Below are positions 39,669-52,410 of a stretch of 64,000 bases of DNA, piece by piece. How positions within the stretch are numbered: the first letter of the stretch is position 1; each line of letters begins with the position of its first letter. The stretch spans positions 13,268,001-13,332,000 of the forward strand of contig NC_065532.1 of assembly GCF_020184175.1 (NCBI RefSeq), in the 5' to 3' direction. The notes beneath the pieces were generated by a model. That model was given only the letters and a program-made list of their open reading frames with translations, made no database searches and was not told where the DNA came from. The stretch is from Aphis gossypii. Taxonomy: Eukaryota; Arthropoda; Insecta; Hemiptera; Aphididae. The position numbers were made by a program, and so were the translations under genes.

Positions 39669-41787
39669 TATAATAGATATCGGAATTTATTATAATGTCG
39701 ATCTACAATTATTCCACAAGCTATTCCATTATCAATGTTGATAGGCATTAAATTACATTTATCAGTAAATAGGTTCAACTATGTTCAGGAAGACAGTAGC
39801 TTATAACGTACGTATAGATATATTATACTCGCCTAAAGTCTTTTTCCAGGCGATTTAAATGTATAATCTAATATTTTATATTCATTAAATATAATATAAA
39901 ACTGTTTACACGCGCATTAGTACGTATATTATGTGTTTTTTAAATAACTTATAACAATTGTCCATAATAATAATAACTCTTTATACGCCATGTTTATTAC
40001 AATAAAATATAATCGCTAAAAAAAGAATACACCGCGATTACCAGCTACCTATAAATATTATCAATATTACAAGATCGTCAAATTATTATACAATATATGA
40101 TAATACATATAAAGTTCCCTTTAAGTTTCAAAAAATATTATTAATTTAGACGCTATAACCTCATTACTAGAGGGTTTTAACCATTGAATCATAAAAACTC
40201 GTTTAAGTACTTCACTATATAGATACTTGTAACGTTGTTGCTGCAGAACGGCGTAAAACAAAACGAGCGCTTTGTAATTAATCACTTAAGGGCACTTAGT
40301 TATTTTTCTCCTCGTTTTGTAGCGAAACGCGCAACAATATAAAAATTTATTTTTACTTAACATTTTTTTTTCCGAACAAAAATTAAACAACCTCGAAAAT
40401 ACCTCTGTTATTATACATAACAACATCATAATTAGTATAGTGGTTTCAAAAGCTATTTGAATTTTAACAACATTAATATGAATCATTTCTCCAACTAAAA
40501 AATCATTTTAAATACCGTATGGTAATGACGGTATCGTGTCGATTCGGTGTAAAATCGTGTAGTACAATGATGTGTATTACAGTGATAATTAAACCTTGAC
40601 CTCTTTTCTATAAGTTTTAAGGAAGATTTGTCATCGCGATAATAATAATTACATCACTGACTTTGAACTTGTAGTTGAAGCGGCGCTGTGGTTACGCAGT
40701 TTACCACGACGTGCACAGTAGTTATCGGTCCAATTTACAGGGCAGTACAAAAAAAGTTTGGTTACTCGCAACCGACATTTCTCGCACTGTCGTTCGATCG
40801 TATCATACGATTTCCAACTACACTAAAAGTTCAATAAGAATATAGTCAGCTATAGTGATTACTCTCGTAGGAGAATGATTGCATGAGTATATATAAGTAA
40901 TATCATTGAATTTAGTAAGGTATTCTATTTATAGAATCTGATAATATTAAAATAAACAAATCATTCACGTGGATTTTTATCTTCCAACTCGTGATGAGAA
41001 TTGCTCTTGGAGTCTAATTGAGTACAAATTAAAAAAAAATAAACTTTCATTAGTAAATATTATTATGTGGGAAGTTTTGGATGTTATTCGATACAATGTC
41101 GATATTACCAATTTGTGTAATAAGTAATAACGTTTAGAGGAGGATTTGAAATGTAATCGTCATAACCATATATTTTTGGCTTAAACTTTAAAGCGATTAC
41201 GATATCGGAAGTTATTATGTTTCTGACAGGGCTTAGTATTCTGTTTGTTGTTGCATGCACTACCACCATTATTCCTACCTGGTTCGAGATAAATCATATT
41301 TACTTAATTTATAATAACGTTTTCAATTTCATAAATACTGTTTGAAATAGAAAATACCGGTAATATTATCAAAGTAAACCATAAGACCTGAAAGTTTTAT
41401 GTTCGATTTTAAATTCATCATGATTGGATAAAATTTGCTTTGTATAAGTAAAGTTCTTTTAAGTTGTGTGTTTACCAACGTTGTGAACTTAATTGTATCG
41501 AATTACATATGGATAAACCTGATATTATAGACACTGATTCAATGCATAAACACTGCATATTATATTAATACGTCTATCTTATATTCATGTCATTTACCTA
41601 CAAATTAATTATTATTATCATAATACGCAATTGACAAAGAAAAAAAAAGCCTTAAAACTATATTCAAATATTGCTTAAAAGTTAGGAAGTTTTCATTCGT
41701 TTCGTTTTTCAACCCCTAAGGTTGCCACTACAATAATTTAGTTTTGGCTCAAAAACATGGAATATTTTTTTGTTTATTTATAAGATT

Positions 41788-41852
41788 ACTATTGGCTACT
41801 GAAAATAAAATAGTTATCATCATTACTAAACCAATGACAACCAGAAATAATA
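41788..41852 (-). repeat. Fragment related to the 39.4-kb palindromic repeat
   Basis: CTATTGGCTACTGAAAATAA followed by AATAGTTATCATCATTAC matches the right arm and flank of the 39387-39610 element with scattered differences. The upstream GGTTGCCACTACAATAA (41720) may be its other arm. Confidence 0.38.
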
Positions 41853-42997
41853 ATACAGCATAGAAAGGAGAATACATGCAATTATGTTCATAGCTTATAG
41901 ACTAAAAGCTACTCGAATTTAGAAATTTCATGGGAGTTTAGAAATAATTTGAATCACGTTCGAAAATATAACAAGTGGTATATCCAATCTGATACAGGTG
42001 GATTGGCTGTCTCGGACGAATTATTTTACTAACCGAATTACGCCTACACCGATTTATACCGTTATCCCTAAACTAAGATACTCTGAGCCTACAGAGATAT
42101 AATACTGTATTTTATATTTCTTCATTTTTTCCAGTTCGAAGTTGGGTTACACAACTGATATTATTTATAAATTGAACAAAAACCAGTATTATGAATATTT
42201 TTAATAATATATACCATACAATATATGATACCATATATCAACATAAAATTCGTTGATCCTTAAAAAAATATTCAGAATTAAACAAAAGTATTTTTTAGTA
42301 AAACGTTTAACACTACAACATATTCAATGCTCATATACATAATATTATAAACACATTTTCAACTAGTACATACATGTGTCGTGTACACTTCTTTATATAG
42401 TTCCACCGCACACTTTATTCCATGTAAGCTATTTATTTACAAGGCAAACACCAAAACTCCGCTTCATTGTTATCATAAGCTAATGCAGATTTAAAATAAA
42501 TTATTAATTTATTTACCTTGAAGTGTTTGAACAAATAAATATGTTTTACTATGATAAAATATAATAAGCCGTCTCAAGACGTGTAGGTTTATATCAACTA
42601 AAATAACGAATCTTTTAAAACAATTAAAATGAATAAATATGTGAATACGAAGCTGTTATATCCCGGTAAAATGAGGAGCTTTACACTATAAAGTATGTAG
42701 TAAATCTAATAATATAATGAAGTATGAAAACTTAATCTTTAAAAATAAACTTTAAGTATAGAGCTTATAAAATATAGGTACCAGCTGTATCAGAAAGTGA
42801 CTAAAATTGGATTTTTGTTTCAAACATGTTAAATTTATCAAAAAACATAAAAAAAATAAGTGTAATTATATAAGCATAAATCACACTTTTTACATTAAAC
42901 CAAAAACAGTCTAGTTAATTCCTATTTAAAATAATATTATTTTTAATGTATAATATGTATAACATATAATATATTTAATTAGTTTATAATTTTACGT

Positions 42998-43024
42998 TTA
43001 AATGTACAAAATGTGTACATTTAA
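42998..43024. repeat. Perfect hairpin, 11-bp arms
   Basis: TTAAATGTACA (42998-43008), spacer AAATG, TGTACATTTAA (43014-43024). Confidence 0.5.
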
Positions 43025-43395
43025 TGGATTATATAGGTACTACAGTAAAATATATGTAGGTAGATTTTTTATTCTTTTGTTCATTTATAATCTGTAAATT
43101 AAGCTTATAAATATATAATATATATAATACGTATTATCAGTGGCTGAGATATTATGTAGATATAATAGTTAAACAAAATATAATACACTTATTATAACTT
43201 CAAGCACATAAAAATATAGGTATAAATTGTAAAGTCTATAGCTATATACAGTATACACGCATAATAATATACATAATATATATGAACACTAAACTGCAAA
43301 ATAAGTTTATACCCCGTTCCTCTCTAGAAAAAGTTTAAAAGACACCAATACACCCTTCATTTTTATTACGCAGCCATATATTAAAGAGTTATATA

Positions 43396-43996
43396 CATAT
43401 TCACCAAGCATACTTACCCTCTGATTTATTTACAATAATGTGATTATTCGAAATCTGAATTTTGTATATTAAAATATACCTGAAGACATTTTTCCAAATT
43501 CTTGAGATTTATTTATTACTTAAATAGTGTCCTATGGAAATACAAATTTCTTTTTTTTTTAACTAAAAACATTTTTCTAAAAATTTTTAAAATTTTAAAA
43601 TCAAAATTTGAACAAATAGTTTTGTTGTTTTTTAGTTAATTAACTTTATGAGAAGGATAAAAAGCCCATGATAATGGGTTCGGGAAATATGGGAACTATA
43701 GTGAGAACAAGAAAATCAGAAAAACACAATGAACTCATTCAGATTTTGAATCAGATAAATCAAAGTTTTCAAATACATTATTCACTGAATAATTTACTGG
43801 AAAAAAAAAGAGTTTCATTTAAAAACAGCAGTTAAGTGTTTACATCAATACAATACATTCATTAAATAGTATAAAACTATTCAAGAACTTTAAAATATGG
43901 TCTTTGGGTGTATTTAAAATTTTCAAAAACTAGAATTTGAATAAATTTATCACTTAAGGAAAAAATGGAGGTGAGCGTACTTGGTGAATCACCTTG
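43396..43996. mobile_element. TIR element, CAGGRTGATTC family, copy C
   Basis: The right end GGTGAATCACCTTG (43983-43996) is the inverted family terminus, and the left end keeps only ATTCACCAAGCATACTTACC (43400-43419) after a small terminal loss. Internal TTTCCAAATTCTTGAGATTT matches copy B. About 600 bp, AT-rich, non-coding. Confidence 0.62.
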
Positions 43997-44219
43997 TATT
44001 ACATAAAGTCGTACTTCTAACGTGTATGCATAGAAAAATTATATTATAGTATTATATACGATATTGGTTTTTATAGATTTAGTGTCCCCGAAAGAGAAAT
44101 AACGGCAAATATAATGTAATCGAAATACTCGTGGAATACGCATACGACAAGAATAGAAGATATTATATTTATACATATATATATAAATATATTATTGCAA
44201 ATAACACAAAAATACGTAC

Positions 44220-45350
44220 CTAGACGGGGGGCAGAGAGTCTGGACGTAATGGTAGAAACCATGTACTTTGACGTCCGTCCATTTTTGTGATAAACGCTGT
44301 CCGTTGCGTTGTTGTCGTCGTCGTTCAGCGAAAGGTTTTTACTCTTTTGTTCGATAGACTAGCGACTATGTGTTGTGCGTAGGTAGTGAAGAAGGGTAGA
44401 CGAAGTGAAGGGTCAGTTGTAGAGACTAAGAGGACTACAGAACAAAGGGACTCGTGTTTTATCCCCTTTTCTTATTTATTCCAATATCTAAAAAGCTTCG
44501 ACTCGCCAATCTCCCGAGTTTTCCAACACGGAGAAATCTACTCTATATACGGTCTAATGGTCTGCTGGGACCGATATCGGCCAATAATAAACATACACAG
44601 TGCACGCAGATATATATAATATAATATACACATATAGGTATATATTATATAGATACGAGAAGAGAAGAATCCTTGTAGATATATTTTTTGTTTGTGGTTA
44701 TGTGTGTGTGTATATACTGTTGCGCAACGGTTATTCACTTTTATACAGTTTCCAATGATGATGGTGAACAAATCCTAAGCCCGACAGTACAATGTTTTTA
44801 TCTCCTCATTTATTTTTTTAACTTTTTGCAAAAAATCGCACTCTTCTCGCCAACAGGGAAGAATACATTGCCATTTTATTAATTAAAACGTTTGTTGAAT
44901 CGTACATCCTTCGGCCGCAATGATATTAAAACGCTACAACGAAAGCGTAGTAGTCGATCTCACACAACCACATCGCAGCAGAAAATGTCTGGAACATTCT
45001 TTGTACTTATACAGGTTTTTATTTATTAATTTATTATTATTATTTTTTGTTTTTTGAAAACGTGTAAGAACGTATATTAAACTCATGTAAAACACAATAG
45101 TCGCTTTTCGAATCGTCAACTAGATATTTATGAACTGTACGGTTTTAGCGAGTTTTATGAGATAAATATACATATTTTTACTATCGTCATCGAAAAGAAG
45201 CCGATCATATACACATAAGACAGAACGCCGAACGTATAAACGAGCCATACGTTACGCATACAAAACATACTCTATACATAAAAATTCACATATATGTACA
45301 TATATATTTTATACGCGTTTATGCACGCAGAGTAGCAGAATCCCATAATA
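44220..45350 (+). promoter_or_regulatory. Possible promoter or 5' untranslated region
   Basis: CG-richer text (GTTGTCGTCGTCGTTCAGCG at 44311-44330; GTACATCCTTCGGCCGCAAT near 44902) precedes the candidate first coding exon at 45351. TTCAGCG could hold an initiator, but no TATA box at the right spacing is evident. The 44386-44619 frame is unrecognisable and lacks an ATG. Confidence 0.25.
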
Positions 45351-45394
45351 ATGGCAGACACGAAAACAAATCGACAAACATATTCAGTAGATGG
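45351..45394 (+). CDS. Candidate first coding exon (ATG to GTAAGT donor)
   Basis: An ATG in good insect start context (ATAATAATGG, with A at -3 and G at +4) opens 14 complete codons plus two bases, reading MADTKTNRQTYSVDG if the next base keeps the glycine. It then meets a perfect donor, GTAAGT, at 45395-45400. An AG at 45329-45330 could act as an acceptor, making an exon from 45331, but its pyrimidine tract is poor, so the 5' end may instead be a transcription start in the CpG-richer DNA upstream. The peptide is hydrophilic and has no signal peptide. It ends in phase 2 and cannot be spliced directly to the exon at 52337, because a stop appears. It could belong to that gene through an intervening exon, to another gene, or be a chance match. 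Confidence 0.35.
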
Positions 45395-45400
45395 GTAAGT

Positions 45401-48400
45401 ATTATATACGTATAACACCCGTTATTAAAATCATCTCTTCGGAAGAAAAAAATCGTTCCTACATTTATTTATCGTTTCGTCTTCCAAAAAAAAAGGGTGT
45501 ATCGAAGCTCAAATACATATTATCAACGGTGTATAGGAATATATTATCATTATTACCATTTATACAACGACGTGCTTAGTACCGTATTTGATTTCATAGA
45601 GTGTGTAGAAAATAGTTTTAAATGAACCTGCAGTGATCGAAGTAGTCGAGAGTTAAGAGAACGTCATCCCCGTGTATTTCTTAGTTTCAACTTACCCTGG
45701 TTATGTTTTTTTTTTCTAAAATAATATATTCCTCTTTGAAAATGTGTATTTTTAATTATAATTATATGCCTCGAGGCTTCTACGAAAAAGATGATATAGC
45801 TCTACAATTTGAAAAATGACCGATTTCCCGTGTATAGCTAAAGATTTACCAGTACTTATTTAAAACAAGAAAGCTGATAAATTGTACATTTAACAGTGTA
45901 AAAAGAAAATCGAAAATACATAAGTACAATAATTGTGTTATAAGCTATTGAAATTCAAAAGAAACACTCAACACCTAATTTACAGCAAAGTGATTTCTTG
46001 GCTTTTTATTTAGAATTTTTTTAAGTTACAACTTATCTTAATATAATTAATTAAGTTATATGATTTACCCATCTATAGCTGTTGTACTACTTAAACTCAC
46101 ATACATTAGTCCTGTATAATAGGTAATACACACAAATAGAATACGAGCAGAGTAATTATTACAAAATTTTAACCGTGCCCTCACAACTTATTTTGAGTCA
46201 ACTTTGACCAAAGAATAAAACTATTTGTAACATTGAAATAACACGAACGCAATATTATTACAGTGAGTGTATATAATATATTATTACAAAGACCAAATAT
46301 TTTAAAATGTTATGACTCAACTGTGTGTTAAGTTATACGACCTATAACATCTAAAATACTAACGCTGAAATTTATAACCGATCGTGCCCAACAAAATGCA
46401 ATTTTTTCGAAATTTTCTCGCTTACACGTGCTGTTTGTTACCCGCAGACGAAATAGTGGTATGGTTTAAAGTCGTAAACGTATAATATGCGTACATGTCG
46501 ATGTCGTAAATTCAGACGATCAGGACTTAAACGCCGACTCGGCGGCGACGAAAACAAGCGCGCGCGGTGGGGTAGCCGTCAGGGCCATAACTCACCACGG
46601 GCGGCGGTTGTAGTCGGCTTATAGCCACACGCGTTTGCCAACAAACACCCACCCAAAATTTAGGGTACATGTGCACCTCTACATGTATTTTAGGCAAAAT
46701 ACGTTTAATAAAACGGCCACGTATACAAATACATACACACACACACCATGCAGCCTTTGGTATATACGAATATGCACGTCCGATTAACATTGTTTGTATC
46801 CGAATATAACCTTCTCGGAACCTCTTATTCTTTCTCCTTATTGTCCTCCTCGTACTTGTCAACACCCACCAACCCATGTGTGTGATTTAATACCGTTACT
46901 GTTATCGGCCGCCTTCAACAAGTCCTTACGTTTCCTCGCTATATATATATATTATATGTACAATGTATACATATATTATTGGTATATGTTTTCTACACCA
47001 CATTCTTTATTAACATAGGTAATATTATTTTTGTTGTCATTGGAGAGTTTATCTTTCTGTTTACATTTTTTACTTATAAATAATATTTGATATTTGATGT
47101 CCTTTCCCGCCATCAATTTTGTGACGAATCATCAGATTAGTGTTTAATAATTAATAATTATTCGCATATTGTCGTGAAAACCAACCGCGTCACCACGATA
47201 TCATTTCGGCGACTACACTAATTATTGTGTAGCAGATCAAATTCTATTATAACTTTTGAACTATCGTAGTATGTATATCATTTTAGAAACTATTTTGTAC
47301 AAGAATTTATACTTTTCGTAAAATAATAACTTTTGTGTGGAGCAAAATATTTTTCGGAAAACGACAATGCCCTTACATCTATTTATTGATCCAATAATAG
47401 TTTATGAGCTATAAGCATTAAAAGTTTAGCGAAATAGCGAGTGTATACAGAGCAGTAAAATTCCCCAGCTATATTATAATCATTGAACTATTTAAGCATT
47501 GAATGCCTAAGAATAGGTGTGGTAAACTATTTATTTGAGTATTCCAACAATTCATAAATAGTATCGATATCGTAATAAAATTGTTTTTAATTAAAAAATA
47601 GTGGATGTTATAAAAAAAAATTGAATCTAACAAATCACCAACACAATTAAAACAAAGTATTAATTACTTCGACATTTTTTTTGTATACATTTATAAAACT
47701 AACAAACGTTATACTAATATAACTAAAAACACTAAAAAATGTTTAAAAATGGATAAAAAAAAAAATACTATCTATGTGATTTGTGTATAATAAATTGGTG
47801 CAGAGTATTAAACAAAAATCACAGAATTTGTAAAACATAGTTTTATACAAACTCTCAGATAAATATTAATATTCTGAACGGAAACGTAGTTTATTTTAAC
47901 TCTTTTATCATAATTATTATTATGTAATGTGTACAAATTTTAACTCGGTCTTTGGGTCTATTTCGGTACTCGTGTTTACATAAATACAATGTATAAAGAA
48001 TTATTTCTAATAGTCTCTTGTATTGCTCTATGTATAATAAGTATTCATATACATAGCGTATAAACTATTATTCAAAACAGGAAATAAATATTAAATGTTT
48101 ATAAAACATCCTTTCTCGCTAGTCCTTTAAATTATGGCTATAATACATAAAGCAATAGCTTAATTTTTCTTAAATTAAATTGTATACTTTTTTACAAAAA
48201 TTATATAAATTATTTTAATAGAGATTAATATTCTGAATTGAATAGATTTTTTACGTACTAATAAGATTATAATTAATGAAAATAGTTCAAATTATAAAAC
48301 AAACTGAAAATAAGTTTATTGATTAAAATAACATTTCAATCATATTTCATATTACTGTGTTTGTTAATCATTATTGTCTTGAATTTTTTTATAGTAATTA

Positions 48401-51400
48401 TATTATATTAATAATTTGTTATTGTTAATATAGATTATCAATTGTAATCTTTAAGATGGTTAAACAAATGAAGCACGTAAAAATATTTTTTACTGAACTT
48501 ATGTAAATAGTATACCTACTTATAGGCCATAATAAATACACCTATAAGTAGATAATATTAATGAGTCTGCTTTATTGATTTTGTCTTAATTTGTTATCAA
48601 CTAACAAATATATGATTTTAAAATATTAACCTGGTTACATTAAGTTTATATAGATATTTAGTTTAAGAATTTAAAATGTTTTCGATTTTACGGTCTATCA
48701 TTATACAATATTTTATATCATTTTCGTTGCGTATGATGTTTGCATAATAAGAAATGATTATTGACGGAATTTTATAATTTATTCATAACTACAGATTTTT
48801 CTCACTATATTGTACTTAAAATTTTCACAGTTATTTAATGTAAAATGTATAAAGTATTCGTCGTTTAATGAACATGTGGCTATTGAGTCATTTTACAATT
48901 ATACGTTTATCAAATTTACTGTATAACACATAAAAACGGATCTGGTAATAAAAAGATATAATTCGATTGGAGTAGACAAACAGAAACTATATAAATACGA
49001 CTGTGATCGCGCCTTCTTAGTTTAGTCAAAGTTACGTGGTCACTCATGTGAGTATGTGCCATGAATTCAATGCTATATTGTTTCGATCACACACAACTGA
49101 AAGGACAAATGGAGTCTCGTCAAGAAGAGTCAATAAATTATATTCAAGTATAATTTAAGTACAATGAACAGCAATTAAAAATGAGCTAACAAGGCGTGTT
49201 TATAATAGGCCATCTGCGATATTAAAAAATATCAATTAGAATATTATATACCTGTATATCTATTACCTGTTTAAATTAACGAGCGACTTTAATGTAATGA
49301 AACCTATTTTTAATAAAAATACAACGTCATGTTCTAAAAAAAAAGGATCAATTTCGATTTCTCGACAGATGTTCGTCTCGTTTATGAGTTAAAAGTTTTT
49401 CAGCAGATTACCTTGCTATTATGTGTACCACCGAGTATCGTTTTTAAAATGTTTCACTTAAATTAATTTAAATGATTTATGGCGAAAACCACAGGAAATA
49501 AACCCATAGTAAAGTATGAATGTAAGGATGTAGTTTTATATGAAAAAAAAAAAATTATGTCATTGCGAGATCGATACCGATAACGGGCCATCAAATATTC
49601 CACGATAATCGAAACGGCCGAACATGTTAAAACGTGTTTTTAAACGATTTTTTTTCTGTTATATCGACTCTCGTTTAATAACAATATACTACTTCGACAC
49701 TTTGTTTTATTATTCCATCGTGATAAAGTCGTCAAAAACCTGTAAGATTATATTTATCCGGTCTCCCCTCGCGTGTACACAAGACAATAGAAACGTATAT
49801 AAAGCATGTACGATAAACGAGTAACGACGTTAAGCCGAACGGGCGTGGCTGGTGGAGTACGATTCTTCTGTACGTCATATATTATAATATGTATGTAAAT
49901 ACGAGCACTTGCATTATTTTAAATTGATAAAAACAGTGTTGTGGCTAGAGGAGATGGTTGGGGATTAATCGGCACCACCCTCCGAGATTATAGTTAATTT
50001 TTTTCTTCTTGAAATCAATCCTCCTGTACTCTCACCATTGTAGAGTAATTTATTTTCATATCCCGAGTATTTATAATTTACAATATTAAAATAAAATACT
50101 CAAGTTGATTGCAAGTATAATAATCGCACACCAGTTCGTCAATATATTTTAAACAAAATATATTTTGAGTCGATATCGAATATCGGTAAAGGGTTACGAT
50201 GTACCACTATTAGTTGAAGTGACACTATTACACATCTGTTGTGATGGAATTAGTGGCTGGATGTAAATAAATAATTGACTTTTGAATACACTGTACAGCA
50301 ATACAACCGTACCATTAATACTAAATAAGTAAAAAAAAAAATATTAGAATAATAGTCATGGTACATTTTAATCGGCCTCTCGAGATTTTTCGGGACTAGT
50401 GACTATAACAGTGGGTGGAAACTCGTCGGTTCAATCCGGACTTACAAAACATCGCAGTGGTTGTTTACGAAATATGTATATTAATATTAAGAAGACTGCA
50501 ACGATGGAGTGGAACACGAGCGCATCTAATGACTCGCTCTCGACATTTCTTTTCGGTTAATTTGCATAGGCCTCGAGCCAAATTCAGAAAGGGTTATCGT
50601 GTACGGAGGCGGACGCGTACGTGCGATTTATACTGGATGATCGCCACCAAAACAACTACTGTATAAACAACGGTAACAGCATGTGTTTATACAGAGTGGT
50701 CGTATCTACAACCACAGTCAGTTAGGTTAGGTGATCGTCCGTGAAAGTATTTTCCTGTGAGGGATAATGCTGTGTTAGGGTGTTGGAATCTTTTTTTTTC
50801 GTCCTGCAGCGACATCAACTGTGTTTTGTTATATTACATTTATTCTGTTTTAAAACTGATTTTTTTTGTGTTTGCTCTAAGTAAAGTTATTTCCATTAAA
50901 ATATCACTCTACGAAAAAACATTAAATCATAAATATTTAGTTTTTAGCATTACGAGTCGGCGGTTCGAGCAAAAAAATTGACGAGAACGCAGTATTTATA
51001 AAGTACATTTTAAATTTTTTTCGCACTAGGATATAAGTTCTTAAATTCTTTGTAAAATTAAGAATAGATTTCTATCGTATAAAAGAAATATATTACCAGA
51101 CCCTTCTTCCGTGTCAAAATAGCGGAAAATTTTCAATGTCTTTTTTTCATTTCATTTATACCCTAAGAAACTGTGTAACGTGTTGTTTGTATAATTTGAT
51201 ACGGTACTGCAATAGGTTCAATAACAATGTACGAACGTTTCTACGTATGATTTGGATAAACTTTCCAAAAACATATTTATGTAAAAAATTCTTAAATGAT
51301 CAAAGGAATCAAAGTCGTTCAATAAACAATATCACAACACTGATTTGGGAAGAATGATTAAGAAATAATTCCACGACGAAAAAAATAAAAACTAAATTCG

Positions 51401-52336
51401 ACCATAGCGAAAATCGAATGGAAAATAATAAAATGATCATCCCGTATACAATATTATAATAAATAAAGCTAATATATTCATTAAAACGCGGTTCCCATCC
51501 GCGCCGCGTACGGATTAAAATGTTTAAGCGATCATACTCGACAACGCGCATACAACCGAACCCACCAAAATCGTAATAAAATATACAACACCCAAAACAG
51601 TGTATATTGTGCACCGACCGGAGTATAATAAATATTATAAGTTAAAACAAAGCCCATCTTCGAAGAACCCCCACAAAACCGTTCTGTGCGTATCTTAAAT
51701 ACCTAATATGCAAGATTTGAATTGTAAATAGGAATAATATTGTATGCGTGGTATTACAACATAAATAAATAAAATAATATTAAATTATTACAACCATTTA
51801 ACGGGCGTACCCGTTTTTACCCGAAATCGACACTTTATTTTCGTGCTCATGAGATAATCAAGGATTTGAGTTTTAACTACAAATATGTAATTTATTAAAC
51901 TACCAATTTCATACCTTTATGTCACCATTTGTCGCATTTTAATTTAAAGTTAAATAGTATATTTTTTCGTACGATTATTATTTTTGTTTTTTTAATTTTA
52001 TGTAGTTTAAAACTGTCTTTATTTTTGCAATAATTAAGCACTTATAACTAATTTAATTTTGAACTAAATACATAACGTTTATGTATAATTTAATTATACG
52101 ACTTATTCTTAAAACGTTATGATGGTTTTAATAATATTATTATATCAATTAGGTATTACTCTATTTCTTGAGTTTTTTTTACTTTTCATTTAAAAAAAAA
52201 CATATATTTAAATTTTTTTCCAATAATAATCGTATATGTATACGTTTTTAATAGCTACCATTGAGGTGAATATTATCGATTAGAATATATTTAGACTATG
52301 TCCTTATCATATCGTATAATACAATATTTTTTTCAG
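45401..52336 (+). other. Probable intron(s) between candidate exons
   Basis: If 45351-45394 and 52337-52408 are in one gene, this is intronic. CpG-rich islands lie at 46490-46650, 49560-49860 and 50380-50660. A clear acceptor-like string TGTTTGTTACCCGCAG ends at 46446, but the following frame closes within about 20 codons. I searched for the expected Y-[LV]-G start of a PTB domain and did not find it. Confidence 0.3.
49026..49047 (+). CDS. Speculative 22-nt micro-exon
   Basis: The bases TCAAAGTTACGTGGTCACTC plus AT lie between TTCTTAGTTTAG and a strong GTGAGT donor (49048-49053). The length is exactly what is needed to carry the phase-2 end of the 45351 candidate into the phase-0 start of the 52337 exon without a stop, adding GQSYVVTH. 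Against it, a PTB domain should have roughly 40-50 residues between its first strand and the strands on 52337, and this exon would leave them out. It could be a chance combination of signals. Confidence 0.15.
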
Positions 52337-52408
52337 GTGCAAATTGAAAAAGAAGTCTCCCTGTTAATTACTGTATCCGGTATTAAAGTATGCAGTCCAG
52401 ATGGCAAG
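52337..52408 (+). CDS. Internal coding exon, PTB/PID-like domain fragment
   Basis: The 72-nt segment is preceded by a T-rich tract ending in CAG (acceptor AG 52335-52336) and followed by AAG|GTAATT (donor GT 52409-52410). It begins and ends on codon boundaries (phase 0/0) and encodes 24 residues, including EVSLLITVSGIKVCSPDGK. The pattern of a basic or charged lead-in, an alternating hydrophobic strand, G-[IVL]-K-[VIL], a turn and DGK matches the first core beta hairpin of PTB/PID adaptor domains as I remember them (the SH2D5 and NOS1AP types look nearest by eye). Such domains bind NPxY-type or related peptides on membrane receptors. The usual preceding YxG strand and helix, and the following strands, are not in adjacent DNA, so they would lie on other exons. 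The exon call is fairly firm. The PTB assignment is by eye on only 24 residues, so the specific family is open. Confidence 0.62.
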
Positions 52409-52410
52409 GT

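Larger units (their letters stand above)
39670..43390. other. AT-rich spacer
   Basis: A short CpG-containing line at 40680-40810 (GAAGCGGCGCTGTGGTTACG, CACGACGTGCACAG) is the only GC-richer text. The only other content is the repeat fragment at 41788 and the hairpin at 42998. Confidence 0.5.

Noticed and set aside
40060..40075. TAATATTAC-like nonamers as rolling-circle origins
   Set aside because: Such words are common by composition here and no stem-loop or Rep frame accompanies them.
46527..46877. 116-codon - strand open frame starting with ATG
   Set aside because: It contains a CVCVCIC-type stretch from a CA microsatellite, with no family resemblance. A + strand frame overlaps it, as expected for a GC-richer patch.
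50403..50666. Two overlapping + strand open frames after TATAACAG
   Set aside because: I tested these as the missing N-terminal PTB exon. Neither frame has the Y-[LV]-G strand or the helix, and no donor keeps phase.
50710..50735. TTAGG telomere-like repeats
   Set aside because: Only two units (TTAGGTTAGG) occur, so it is not a telomeric tract.
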